From contig VDFB02358134.1 of NCBI GenBank assembly GCA_007258455.2, positions 215,931,565 through 215,995,564 on the forward strand: a stretch of DNA of 64,000 nucleotides, given 5' to 3'. The translations under genes were made by a program, and so were the position numbers. Below the pieces are notes generated by a model. That model saw only the letters and a list, made by a program, of their open reading frames with translations. It did not search any database and was not told the DNA's origin. The stretch is from Sequoia sempervirens (taxonomy: Eukaryota; Streptophyta; Pinopsida; Cupressales; Cupressaceae). Positions within the stretch are counted from its first letter, which is position 1. Each line of letters begins with the position of its first letter. This document shows, in pieces, positions 33,594-46,440 of this stretch.

Positions 33594-36500
33594 TCACAAA
33601 CCAAACTTTCCAACATATAACCTTCCCCATTCTTCATATTCTTCGTCAGATGGCCAATCAAAGTCCATAATTTTTTCCATGGCTTTCTTGTAAGGGGAAT
33701 ATTTGGTTACAACTACATTGGATTCCTTGTTGAAATCCTCCAGAAAGCTAATAAGAAATGTTAGCCTTCCCAGGGTGTTGTTGAAGACATCAATATTAAC
33801 TTCTTTGCAAATTTTATTTACCTAGGAATCAATGACCTCATCCAGTTCCTTCTTCCATGTGTACAAGGGTTTCACTTCATAATTAGCCACCTCAATATAT
33901 GGTAGTGGTGCTAAATCAGTGTGGTTATATTGAGCTATCAACTCTATTATCTTCTGCTCCAATGGGGCTACATATCCCTGAAACTTCTACTCACTCAACT
34001 TGCACACAAATTCATAAAATGGAAGCACTAGAGGGAAATTATCTTCATGCAGGCCATCTCCCACTAAAATTAACTTCAATCTCTCAACTCTTGGGACCCA
34101 TTTATTCAGGGTTGGTATGGCCAACATCTTATCCTTTTGAGACAACCTCATTGCACGCACCATCAAAGCATAGTTGTCAAGCACACTATTGAGCCTATTA
34201 TGAATCTTATCATTCAAATGTTTTAAGGTAGTGCATAAAACCTTTGATATGTTCTCATACATTGTATCTTAAGATTTCTCTAGCAACTTCTTATATACCT
34301 CAATTTGTAGAAGTAGTTGATCTCTATCAGATGAACTAGAGCTTGGTCTACTTATTTCTTCCTCTGAAATTTTTTTCTTATCCTTGATTATATGGTAGTA
34401 TTGCTAGAGCCTAGCTATGAAATGAGTATTGTACAAATGTCATTGGAGAAACTGAAGATGGGTGGCTTGAGCTAGGGTCTCCCCATTCTCTTTCTACTTC
34501 CTCTCTTTGTTTATAGAATGCCAATTATGTTTCTAGTGTAGCTACTTTCTACTAGCTGATGTCATAGTCATCTAGGAGTTCTCTATATTTAACTCTGAGA
34601 TTATCTCTTTCCAAGGTAAGACCCTCCACAGTTGACTGGGTAAACCTGGAAACATTAACAACCATGTCTACAACTTCCAAAGCTAGAGTATTAGCAACTC
34701 TTTTTACAAGCAGTTGTCCACTAAGCTCTAATGGCTCTGCCAGGGCTGGTTTCCTAGATGCTGAAGATAATGACCATATCACCAATGCATCCCAATCCTC
34801 GCTAAAGGCTGAACCTCAAAGGGAAATTTCTAGTTCTTCTTCTATTTGTACAAGAGGCCTTTCAGCCCTTCTTATAGCATCTAAAACAATAGCATTAGCA
34901 ATATTCCACTCTAGTAATATTAACACACCACTCTTCTTTACAAGTTCTCTGCCCTGCTAGGCATTAATCCTTTTGAACTTATCTTTCATAATGCTTCTTA
35001 CATTCACCTAGATGACACTTTCAAGTGATTCAAGGTGCAAGCTCCTTTCAATGGCCACCTTCTCTGCATAATCGACAACCTTGGATTTCCACTAGAAATC
35101 CTGAAATGTAGAGGTTTCAATGAATGAGTCATCCTCCATAAACTCTTTGCTGGCCTCTACCCTCAAATCATCTGCAGTATTCAATTCAAAAATATCAAGC
35201 TTCCCTAGTCTGAGGATGCTTTGTCCTAGACTTGAAGCAATTTCTCCTTTGTGAGGAGGCATTCCAATTTGCATTTCCTCAGGGGTGAAAAAGATATCAT
35301 CTTCATATGTGTCAGAATAATCAACCACTCCTTTTGCTTCAGTTCTTTGCTTCTTTTGAGGTGGCTGCTCAAGAGGGGAAAAACTTTCAAGAGGTGAATC
35401 AAGGTCAATTACACGTAGAGAGACGTGTGTAGAAGGAGTTGGCACTGCACTCTTGGGAGAGTCTACTTTTGGTTCTTCAAAGATGATAGGGGCTATTAAG
35501 CTCCTTTCCTCACTTTCTACTTTCTTCCTCCTAGAATAAATCCTCAACTATTTGGGTGGTTGATATGGAGTTCTTCCTTCTAATTTCACTTCAACATTTT
35601 CTTCAACCACCATTGCCTTTCCTTTATAAGGAACCTCCCGCTGCTCTCTTAAAACACCAAAAATATTCTCAAAATTTTCCATGACATACATAGTCCTATT
35701 GAAATCACCATGTATATCTAGCAGAGGATCATATTGAAGATTATTCTTCTTCTTAGCTTCCACCATCTTTCTATAAGTCAAGTATTTGGCTTTTCTTTCA
35801 TCTTGTTCCTCAAAGTTGAAGAGATTCCTGATGACATCTCAGGGTAATCAAAAGAATGTACAAAGGTAACCATTTTCTTATCTATTTTGAGTTTACTAAT
35901 GAAGCCTTCAGGATCATGATTCCTCGAGTTCATAGTCATCAGTTCATAAGGAGCTAGCAGATGTTCTAATTCATTCACTGTCCCTTTAGTCACAATGTAA
36001 TCTACAAATACTGTCCACTCTGGGAAGAATGACCCCTTCCTTCCTGATTTAGGTAGATGTGTTTCTTGTGCAGCTCCCAACTGCCTCATGATCTCAAGGA
36101 AACCTATTCTCAAAGGAATATCTACATGCAAAACATATGGACCCAAGCCACTACCACATATCCTGAAAATTGTCTTATCACGATATAAAATCAAATCTCC
36201 CCAATTATGGCTCAAATTCAAATCCGGGCTTAGCTCCCTAGGTCTCAAGAATTGATGGATTTCCTTAGGGATCCTAGGTGGTTCATATACCAAGGCCCTC
36301 ATTATCTCTGATGTAAAATCATTTCTAAACATTACAAAATTGTACCTGTTATCATCTTTATCCAAGATACGGGTCCAACACTGAACAGGTAAATCAACAT
36401 CATCCATCTTCCTTTCCAATGTAATCTCCTTCTCAAAGGATCTTTGTCCTTTATACATGAACATATGCATTAAAAATGAGTACCACCAGAACTTTACCCA

Positions 36501-37301
36501 TTTTTTTCCCTCTTGCAATTCAACTAAGCCTTTATGGATGTGTTCAGCCAGATAAGTTCCATAATCATAAACAATATTGTATGGTGGATGTTGCATATGT
36601 GTGGCCAGGTAGCTATACTAATTTTTTAATGTGTTAGGTGGATTGGTGCCTACAATTTGGTAAAACGAGTATATAGTCTTTCTAAAATAATTGGAAAAAT
36701 AGCTCATTGGGAAAGGTTCAAGCTCTCTATCATCAATCCTAACCTTCCTCCATTGTTTCCTAGTTCCAACCACTGCAGTATGTAGAGGAAACATTTTTAA
36801 CCTCATGAATACCTTGGTATTTTTATTCTTTGATCTGATAGTTGCCATATCCAAAGGAAGCATATTTGAATTCCTTTCATGTAGGTCAAAAATCTTTTCA
36901 ATTTCTTCCCTAGTTATTTTTGCCATAACCACCCCATCGTATGTTCTGACTGCCCTAGAAATGGGATCATATTTTGATGTGATATATTTCAAGAGGTCCA
37001 AATCCATGTACACATTAGGGACAACTAGTTTCCCCATATCTAAATTTCATGGGTTACTAAAAGGAGACCCGAGGTTTCTATTTCCAAACCAATGTTGAAA
37101 CATCTTCCATCCCGTGTAGGGTACCTTGGCATCTTTGATGAAGCAAGCTTTATCTATCAAACCCTCATTCACAATAGGGCCGTGAAACAAGACCCTTCCC
37201 TTTGGTTTCTTATTTGTAGACTGGGGTAATAAATTGATCAAATCCTATGAAAGGGTTCTAGAATGGGTAGAGGAAGAAGCACCTTGAGGTTTGGGAGCCA
37301 T
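33594..37301 (-). pseudogene. Family A large unidentified coding region, copy 2 (complete span)
   Basis: The complete extent of family A: ATG at 37301, final TGA at 33594-33596, about 1,236 codons. The C-terminal end, missing from copy 1, contains SPYKKAMEKIMDFDWPSDEE and a short tail ending KFGL. It shares the stops of copy 1, so decay mostly predates the duplication. It additionally has a one-base deletion near 35838 that shifts frame, and a G-to-T change on the coding strand making TAG near 36618. Of roughly 13 in-frame stops shared by the copies about nine are TAG, as expected if CAG and TGG codons decayed at methylated CHG sites. Protein-level resemblance to family B (61751 onward) suggests a common ancestor. 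Function unknown. Confidence 0.6.
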
Positions 37302-38550
37302 GGGCTTGAATTTGCAAGAGCTCTTTTGGAGGAATTTTAACTAGTCAATTTCTTAACTGCAATTTTTGACTTAGGACAAGGGATAATTTAGGGAAATTTA
37401 TAGGGCTACGACCTTTTCTTAAAAGCAAAGATTAACCATAATTTTAAAGAAATGAAAGAAAAATGATGAAATGCACTTTTTTTAAAATAAATTAAAATCA
37501 AACCCTAACTAAGAAAACTGAAAAGGCATAAAGTTGTGTTTGTCATACTTACTGCTTTCATCCATCACAACCCCCAATTTCTACCAAGATAACTTCTGCA
37601 ATTCACCTCTCAGCTCTTCGTATTACCTTGGACACGTCTTCAAATCTCACATAAGGAGGAGTTGGCTGTATACACAAATTTTGAAGGGAATTGAATAATT
37701 TTATAGGTCACTTCCACCATTAATGCCCATTCGCGTGAAGCAAAACAATTGCAACGAGCGTACTTTGCATTTTTTAATACATGTCATTGATCCATGGCTA
37801 AGCTTGGCATTTCGAGCGACTCAGATTGAGTCAAACTCATTTGAATTTGCAACACCGCTCCAGTTCGAACGAACAACCAATAGAAATTCGTTGATAGTAC
37901 TCTTCCCATGTACGAGAGGGCCCCACCCGCTAGTAGCCATAGAGTGCACATGGCAACATCTCGCAGGTCTCACCATTTTTAAAGAACTGACATCTTTCCT
38001 CTGCGAGTTAGAGGGGAATGATTGTGATCATGTTTCTTTGCTCGCTTAGCACCGTCAATCTCAAAGTTCTGGGCATTGAGATGGGACATATCGGCCGAGC
38101 CCACATGCACGTGGCATTGTTTCACTAACCCCGCAATGATTAAACTTCATTTGTTTCAAACAAACGAGCCATTGGGGAACAGTCCAGATTGATTCCCATG
38201 ATCTCGTGATCATCGAACTTGCACGAACATACAACATTTAATCTTAAAAAGGGGCCTTGACTAGGCTGACGAGATCTTACCCCTCAGGATTTATGACTTA
38301 AGCGTAAGTCATTTGTTTGTGAAATATTAAAGGCCAACTTTGGGAATATTTAAGACACCTTGCGATCGGGAATGACCAAACAGTTCTAAATGAAGGGGCC
38401 GGTAAGAAACGTTGAACAACAACTCAAGAGGTGACTTATGTCACTGGTAACCAGACCAACAAGTCAATGCAAAAACAAGACATCTGAGGGAAATATGGAA
38501 ATTTTGGATGACAAGTTTATTCAAATAAAACCCTAAACCTAGTTTGCACT
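37302..38550. other. Noncoding 5' flank of family A, copy 2
   Basis: Duplicate of 3536-4784 with about 1.5% differences, mostly transitions. One of them destroys the first half of the double G-box (CACGTG to CACATG at 38102-38107). No coding potential seen. Confidence 0.4.
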
Positions 38551-40413
38551 CAACATACAATGCTGATATTAAGGGAAAAAGACCTCAAAATATCAAGGAT
38601 TTTTGGGGGTCTAACAAGATGGTAGCTAAGTTAAAGGGTAATTTTTTTCCAAAAGACTATGCTATCCAAATGTCAAAGAAACTTCAAGATTTAAAGCAAA
38701 GAGAGATGGATGTGAAAACCTACACTAATGAATTTTATAAACTGAGCATAAGGGAAGAACATATGGTAGATGATGTTGAGAAAGTGGCCAAGTACCTTAG
38801 TGGATTGAGATTTAACATCCAAGATGAAATAAGTTTGCATAATCCAAAAAACATTGAAGAAAGCTATCACATGGCAATAAGAGAAGAAGAAAAGGTGAAA
38901 AAGAGACAAGAAAAGTCAACGAGAGGAAGGAGAAGTACTTCAAGGGGTAGAGGCACATTTTTTTCTTGAAGAAAAACCAATGAGAGCCAAGGGGATGCAC
39001 ACAAAGGACAAGAACTAGTTGTAGGTTTCAGAGGTGGATTCAGGGGATCAAGAGGCAAATTTGGTGGTACAAATCCAAAAAAATTTGTAGGAAAGTGTGA
39101 TAAGTGTGGTGAGTATGGTCATCCTTTTTACAAATGTCCTAAAAATATTAGTTCAACATCTAGTGGTGGAGAAAGAAAGAATGAAAGAGAGCGCAAATTG
39201 TCCGAGAAGATGAGTGTGAAAGTTCAAATTCAAATACTCTACGTGTTGCACCTGAAGTTGGTGAAAGTTTGATGGTGAGAAGAACTTTGTTTCAAGCATC
39301 CAAGGAGAAGGAGATGGCTCAAAGAAGGAAATTTTTCAAGACAACTTGTAACTGTAAAGGTAAGGTGTGTAAAATTTTGATAGATTCAGGATCTATAGAT
39401 AATATAGGATCTTGTGAATGATTGATAAGCTATAGTTTGGAAGGATCCCTCTTGAAAATCCATATCATGCTTCATGGGTGAGTGATGATCAATCTATTCT
39501 TGTTAAAGAGAAAGCACTAGTTGAATTTAAAATTGGTGGATATAGGGATAAAGTGCTTTGTGATATCTTACCAATGAGCTGTTGCCATTTACTCCTTGGA
39601 AGACCATGGCAATTTGATAGGCACTTAGTCTATGATGGGAGAGCTAATACATATTATATTTCAAGGATGGAATTAATTTTATACTAACCCCATTGCAGGA
39701 GGGTGGAAAAGAGAAAAACAAGGCATCTAAGGTTATTAATTTTGGTAATAAAGAGGTTGAGGAGTTTGCAAGAGATAAGCAAGGAGGGAGAAAGACATTT
39801 GCAACCACTTCTAGGTCAGGAAATGAGAAGACAATAAATTTGTAGGCTACCACAGTCATAAGAAGCAATGAAGAAGGTGAGAAAAATGTGATTAAGACTA
39901 AGTTTGAGAAAAGCAAGGGTGAAAAGATAGAAAGTGAGTTGAAAAGGAAAGAAGGAATAGAGGTTGGGACAATATTTTTTCCTATAGCTGCTAAGAAAGT
40001 TGTAGGGCAACCAAGTACTGATAGTACAATGGAGAAAAAGTCTGTCAAGATAGAGTTTAGTGAGAAAGTAAATCTAAACAACAAGTTGCATGGAAAAGAG
40101 AAGGAGAGTCAAGAAGAGAATAGTTTCGAATGTGAAGACATAGATAGGAAAGAGGTAGATGAATTCAAGGTTGGGAAAAGAGTATTTGTAGGTGTTAAAG
40201 CAAGAAGAAGGTCAGATAGAAGATAAGGGACAATCAAGAGGTGTTTATCAGGGAATTCAATGCAAAAGAAGGAAAAGATAGGTGATAATTTGTATGGTTT
40301 CATTGATGGTATCAAAAGACAACAGTATATGCTTCAAGAGGAAAGAGGTGTAGAAGACCAGTTGGAGCAGTTTGCAGTCCATTTCCAAGAGACTTGGAAA
40401 GGTTCTAGTTGCA
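38551..40413 (+). pseudogene. gag: Gypsy-B gag-protease fragment, copy 2
   Basis: Copy of 4785-6647 with only about two base differences that I can see (for example N to H in the capsid near 38760). Same truncated capsid start, zinc knuckle, protease fragment and lysine/glutamate-rich tail, and the same breaks. The capsid fragment starts immediately after the family A flank, as in copy 1. Confidence 0.8.
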
Positions 40414-41910
40414 TGGTGCAGGATCACCAATCCACTTTCATTCAAATTTGATCAAGTTTGTTAGTGTAAGGTTGTTATAGGGTTTGAGGTCATTTGGTGT
40501 GTCAACAAGGTCTATAAAATACCATTATCATGTAATTAGGAGTCCATTTGGTTAAATGATGCAATGTTGTCAAATGGTGCATAAAAATGCAAAATATGTA
40601 ATATGGGTTTTAGGGTGTCAAGTCTTAGGTTTTGATAAATAAAGTATTTATGGAATATTTAGGGTGGTATGGATTCATTTTAGTGGTCCTTAGAAGGTTT
40701 GGGATTCAAAAGTGCAAAATTGATACAGTTGACAAAACTATCAAAATGTTGTAATGCAAAAATGCAACTTTCAGGGAACCCAATGGTCAAGTGGGAATAT
40801 AGAAGTTGGTTGGTCAGTTTGGAGGGAATTTATTGAGTGGGAAATGTTTAAATACATGTAATTCATCGTTGTACATGTTTGTTGAAACATTTTGAAGGAG
40901 AATCGATCAAAGAACCCCCTATTTTGCTTTAAATTTTGTGTTTTGTATTCAAATTTGAATTTGTAGGCTCTTGTATGTGCCCGTACAACATCAACTTGTT
41001 CAAAAAACTTTGGAATTGGTTGGAGATCTGTCTTATATTTTAATTGGATCCATTTTGAGGGTAGTACATTGAATATAAGTTAATATATTGACAAATTCTT
41101 ATTGACAGGCATGTAGGAGTAGATTTAGGTTTTGAAGCTTTAAATATGAGTTAAAGCCCATTCTACCTACTATGTTTACTATTTCTAAGTGGAATGGGAA
41201 TAGGATGTTAGAAATAGGATGGTAGGGTGTTAGATTTGTTCTGTATGAAGAGCTTGGGGTGAGAAGGTATGACTGTCCTAAGAAATATAGTGAATTTATG
41301 TATGAAAATGAAGGGTTTGAGAGAGAGTTTGATGAAATGAGGTGTGTAAAGGTTGATATTTGGTCTTGTGAGCATAGGAAGACATTTTTAAGAGTGTTGG
41401 AGGTAGTTTCAAGGTTGTATGAGTTTTGGAACCATAAGATTGAAAAAACCCCACCCTTTTATGGTGGAAAATGAGGGTTTTCTGTAGCAACAGTTAGATG
41501 AGGGTTTGGAGTCCTAAAAGTTGTTGAAAGAGGCATTTTGTTACCTATCTTAAAGGTCTAGGTGGTTGTTCAAGATTGGTGGATAATTTCAAGAGTACTT
41601 CCTTTGAACAATAGACCTACTTGGTCTACTAGGTCAGTGTTGTCTCAAGGATTTGAGAGAATTGTTCAAAATGAGTCTATGGTGGTTTTGATATATGTTT
41701 TAGTTGGCCTTGATGAATGTTTGAATGTGTCAAGATCTTAAGTGTTGGAAGACTCTTTGAGAAGAAAATTTGAAAAAAATGGATTTGCAAACCTACTAGC
41801 CGAAGGGTGGTGTTAGTTTGGAAAAGGGCTTTGTAATGGGTTGTGAGAAAAAATATCATTTGATCTATCTTGAATTGTGTTGTTTTAGATGAAAGCCACC
41901 TATCCCTGCA
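40414..41910 (+). repeat. Gypsy LTR (~1.5 kb), copy 2
   Basis: Copy of 6648-8146. It keeps the embedded frame in better shape than copy 1: the frame at 41259-41474 is open where copy 1 has an inserted stop and indels near 7551-7590. Termini are assigned as for copy 1. Confidence 0.75.
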
Positions 41911-43718
41911 TTAGATCTACTATCCTAATGCATCCTCACAAGCAATGAAGTTCAATTACAATTTTAAGGGCTTCAACCCTAAGGAAGCACCAACTCCTTG
42001 TTTTAGAAGCTATAACTTCAAGGATACTACAACACCCTACTCTGTGCTCCAACTCAACACAAACTAAGGCAGCCATCTCTATAGATTTACAAATTCAAAT
42101 ATGCATAAACTGGTTCTACAAAAATTATATTGCATCAATTTAGTACATGACCTTATTCTCTCTCTGTCCACTCTAACACACATAATTGTAAACAACTTCA
42201 AATGTACATTCTAGATTTTCAAAAACTGATACAGTAACAAACTCCACTCACTAATTGTCATATTTCTTCACAAAGTTCAACCAATTCATATCTTTGAACT
42301 ACTATTATATAAAAAAAAATTCCTTCATCAAGAAACAAATTGAATCATGCTGTAACCCTAATTAAAATTAAAAAATGTACCATTTCATTTTTTGTGAGCT
42401 GTTTCTAGGGTTTTACATACTGTTTCATCATCTTCCTATACAATGGATTCCAATTCGAACTATGTGTTCTTCTTCACCTTAGAACCATCATCTTCATCCA
42501 ATAGCCAACAAAATCCTTGTTGGATATCTACCTAATAATCTATGCAAGTGATTATATTCGATCATCCACTTTCTTGGATCGATATGATTCCTTGTTCGTT
42601 TATGTAAGAATCTATACCATTCACTTTACCATTGGATTGATCACATTTATAGTTGTGTTCATTTACATAAGAACTCATGGTAACATCAGTGTCTTATTGC
42701 ACCAAGAGTTTATGCCCTAGTTGTGTCATTTTACATTTGCTAGTCAACTAGGGTTATACATTGAATCGCCATAGTCAAAGACATCAATTGATTGAATCAT
42801 TGATTTGTAACAAGGATGAAAAATCAACGAATGAATGTATACCAAGTTTCCTCATTTTATTTTCCTTTTGTATCTATGTCATCAATCAACATTTTTTCAT
42901 TTACATAGTCGGTTTTTATGTTATCACCATATTACTGTAAAGTTAGACAATGCATACTCATTTCAATGATGTAGTGACCATCACTTTATTGCAACTTCGA
43001 TAAGCCTTTATCTTCCATTTTTGCAATGTGAGGAAATATATGCGATGACCATACTCCATCACGCATTGCTAAACTACACATTGATTCCAAAGAGGTTTCT
43101 ATGATACAAAGAGTCTTAGTGATAGTTGTTAGATTATACTTCAACTCATCTCAACCATCAAATCCACCTAAAACAATGGTGATCACAATTGATCTAGCGT
43201 GGATCAATATCCACCAATCCTCGCTTACCTGTGGGTCTTGACAAGACCCCACTGACTTCTCAGTGGGTTGGTAAGAAACTACCATGTATACACCTTCTGA
43301 TATCACCAAACGTCATTGTTCCACCAACGCTCAGTCCCACCGTGATTTAATAGCCATTTCTTCCATTGACTTCACTCATCGCCAAATTGAAGGGAGTGAA
43401 AATGCTGTCACTAGAAACTATTTTTGTCACTTTGATTAGTTTGTATCTCTCCTTATTGTTCCATCGAAGGGAGTCCTTCAAGACTCCTACCAAGATACCA
43501 GTGTCTCGCCAATTAAACTTAACTCTCTTTCTTCATCACTATTTCGAATAGACATAGAATCAACTCACTTCGAAATGTCATGGTCTCTTCGATGAAAGGA
43601 TAAATTCTTGTTACACCACTTAGGAAATATTACCATCAAAAAACACTTATTTGAGAAACTTTCTGCAACATTGTATTTCATCTTAGATTCACCTTTGACT
43701 TCATGATAAATATTTCAT
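41911..43718. other. AT-rich noncoding stretch, copy 2
   Basis: Copy of 8147-9954, almost identical. No coding sequence is recognised. It contains the hairpin group at 43224-43275 and continues directly into the Copia-3 LTR region. Confidence 0.6.
43224..43275. other. Three-way-junction hairpin group, copy 2
   Basis: Identical to 9460-9511. Same outer stem and two inner hairpins. Function unknown. Confidence 0.55.
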
Positions 43719-44882
43719 TTGTATTTTCATGATTGAAACTACTCATATTACACTTTTGACATCAATGAAAAAGTTTCACCAACACTTATCTCCAATAATT
43801 CACCTTTCATTTATACCATCCACGAGCTAAACAATCTTAATTAGGCTAGCCTCAATGAAACGTATGCACCTCAAACATGCAACATCAAATAGGTTAGAAC
43901 CAAACACTTTTATGGTGGAAATAAGTGAAGGAAAACCACACCAAGGATTAAATAGGATGCAAATATACACTGACACACTTCACCACACTTCTAAGAACAA
44001 TAAACAACCTCTGAAATTAGATCTAGCATGCTAGGTCATCTAAACTTTCACTAACACTAAGAAGTAACCACATACACACATCTCCAAGTCTGGAAACATG
44101 ACATAGACCAAATAGAAACACTCCACAACACTCCAAAATATTTCACATCATCATAATATCCAACACCACTTCTGTAACCACTTGAAACTAAAGAACGCTT
44201 TCATTCTATGCAACTAGACACATTGTCACTAAATTCCAACACATGAACTAAGCTTGTGGAGCAACTCAAAACTTGAAAGGAAAGTAGGTATACAAAATAT
44301 TGGTATGTTCCCAAATCTGAAAGACAAGAACAACAACATGGATAAATGTAGAGCAATTCCATTTCTCCCAAACAACCTTCATAGGCAAAGACACAATCAA
44401 ACACAACTTCTGTTGTTGCACGATCTAGAACCTGAAACTCTAGATATAACACTTCTGAACAAATTTAATCATCACATTCAAACCACACAAGAATATATTC
44501 AACCATGAAGAAATGCAGAGCACAACACTGAACACACCTTTGTCACCATGCACACTCTTTTATCCAAATTTTCTCAAAAGCACTTAGAAACCAAGTGAAC
44601 CAGTTGCATCAAAAATGCCACAAACATCTCCACAAAATATCTACAACACCTAAAACACTTTCTCAATACCACAAACACTTCTTGACATAACCACATGATA
44701 GATGAAAACATAGTGCAACACTCTCCAACAGCTCCACCAATCTCCACATACTTGGGATTGACATCAATGTGACATCTAACTATAATATGTCCACACTATC
44801 ACCAACATTGACAACACTAATGACAACACCATTAGTTTCCAAAATCCCCATAATGCTAACATAAATGACAACACCAACAACA
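43719..44882 (-). repeat. Copia-3 3' LTR (outer end uncertain)
   Basis: On the minus strand, sequence after a polypurine tract starts TGTTGTTGGTGTTGTC (44882 downward), similar to the start of the Copia-1 LTR. It then continues without coding potential to the end of the duplicated segment. The exact 3' end is not identified; it may extend to or fall short of 43719. Confidence 0.55.
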
Positions 44883-44889
44883 TACTTGC

Positions 44890-44905
44890 AATAATATCCC
44901 CCTTT
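44890..44905 (-). other. Copia-3 polypurine tract
   Basis: Minus-strand AAAGGGGGATATTATT, preceded by a sequence reading GCCATCAATGAC-like. This AAAGGGGGA signature is the usual second-strand primer site just before a copia 3' LTR in plants. It lies a few bases before the proposed LTR start at 44882. Confidence 0.6.
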
Positions 44906-45300
44906 GTCATTGATAGCAACACCAGCTCTAAAAAACCATCAGGGACAAAAGCATCCCTGCATCAAGTAGCACTCCCCGTTACTGGGGTATCCTTACACCT
45001 CATTCTCTCTATTTACCTCTATTTTATAGGCTTCATTCTTTCTCCATATTTTACAGACATCACTCTCCCCTTTTTTTACATACTTCATTCTCTCTCCATG
45101 TTTTTCATACATCAATCTCCCCTTTTTACATCAATGGTAAATGGAAAAAAAATCTCCCTTTGACATCGCCTGCACATTTCCACTTTAGTCAACACCAGCA
45201 AGGTACTTTCTCTCTTCTTCATTCTCTATACTATTCTCTTTTTTACTTTTCTACACTCTCCCCCTTAGGGGCACAAGCCATGCTCAACTTGAATACACCA
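44906..45300 (-). other. Copia-3 3' untranslated region
   Basis: Pyrimidine-rich on the plus strand, no coding sequence. A second purine-rich run (TAAGGGGGAGAGTG on the minus strand) lies near 45263. It connects the end of Copia-3 pol to the polypurine tract. Confidence 0.45.
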
Positions 45301-46440
45301 ATCAAAAAATTACTACCTACTCCCCTTGAGAGGTAGCCCTCATCAGTCTAGGATAAAAGAATGTATTTTGAATTGATCCCCTAGAAATATGTACCACTTA
45401 TTCATCTAGTTGAAATAAGGAGGGTCAATAATTTCTAACTTCTATCAAAGATACTCAAATGTATCTTTAGGAAGAGCCTTTATGAAAATATTTTCCACTT
45501 AATCCTTTGTAGGCACATACTCCAACTTTACCTCATTCTCTATAACTTTCTCTCTTAGAAAGTGATGTGGGATAGAGATATGCTTTGTCCTTGAATGCAT
45601 TACTAGGTTTTTTGAAATATTGATAGTACTTGTACTATCAAACAAAATATAAATAGGTTCATTATATGAAACTATGATATCCTTCAATGTCTGCTTCATC
45701 CATAACACCTGAGTACAACATGATGCTATTGCAATATATTCTACATACTGCAATATATTCTACCTTTGTAGTAGATAATGTTACTAATCCTACTTCTTGT
45801 TCAATTAGGGAACCAATCTATTTCCAAGAAATAAATCACCTCCACTTGTACTTCTATCATCTGCACAACTTGCCCAATCTGCATCAGTATATGCACTTAA
45901 GGAGAAATTAGTATCCTTGGGATACCATAGACCAAAGTTTGGAGTTCCCTTCAAGTATCTAAATATCCTTTTAAATTTTACATGTGATTCTCTGGTATCT
46001 TCTTGAAACTTGCCACAAGACATCCTGCATGCATGATATCTAGTCTAGTAGCAGTTAGGTATAGCAATCCACCAATCATTGATTTGTACTTGCTTTGATT
46101 AGCCTTAGGATATTCATAATTTTTTCTCAACTTACAACTAGTAACCATAGGAGTACATACTAGTTTAGAATACTCCATTCCAAACTTCTTGAACATTTCC
46201 TTGATATAATTTGATTGTGAAATGAAAATACCTTTTTTTGACTAACTAATTTGTAATTCAAGGAAGAAATTCATCTCCCCACACATTGACATCTCAAAAT
46301 ATTTTTGCATCTCATCTACAAACCTCTTGCACATACCTTCATTTCCTCCAAAGATAATTTCATCAAAATACACTACCACAACTAGGATTTGTTCTCCCTC
46401 AACCTTGAAGTAAAGGTTGCTATCTGTAGACACATAAAAT
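45301..46440 (-). pseudogene. pol: Copia-3 reverse transcriptase end and RNase H
   Basis: Begins at STDSNLYFKVEGEQILVVVV within RT; the catalytic motif is YFDE where YVDD is expected, so one catalytic Asp is changed to Glu. It continues EMSMCGEMNFFLELQIS, GGLLYLTATRLDIMHAG, then RNase H with YKSMIGG, TDADWASCADDRSTSG, SCCTQVLWMKQTLKDI and HSRTKHISIPHHFLREKV, reaching the natural end of copia pol. The N-terminal remainder is missing because Gypsy-F is inserted at 46441. Stops and frameshifts throughout. Confidence 0.9.

Larger units (their letters stand above)
33768..43718. repeat. Duplicated segment, copy 2 (partner 1-9954)
   Basis: Second copy of the segment at 1-9954. Here the left flank is visible: family A continues to its C-terminus near 33594. 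The right flank runs into a copia LTR at 43719. Relative to copy 1 it has one extra frameshift (a lost C near 35838) and one extra TAG (near 36618) in family A, so it is slightly more decayed. The matching right flank of copy 1 is hidden by the assembly gap. Confidence 0.95.

Noticed and set aside
32341..38555. LTR pair flanking family A
   Set aside because: TGTTG/CAACA ends look suggestive, but I found no long direct repeat between the two flanks and no primer site or target-site duplication.
14901..44970. CCTGCATCAAGTAG occurring both near 14908 and near 44956
   Set aside because: A 14-bp match is expected several times by chance in a comparison of this size, and the contexts (RNase H codons against copia 3' UTR) differ.
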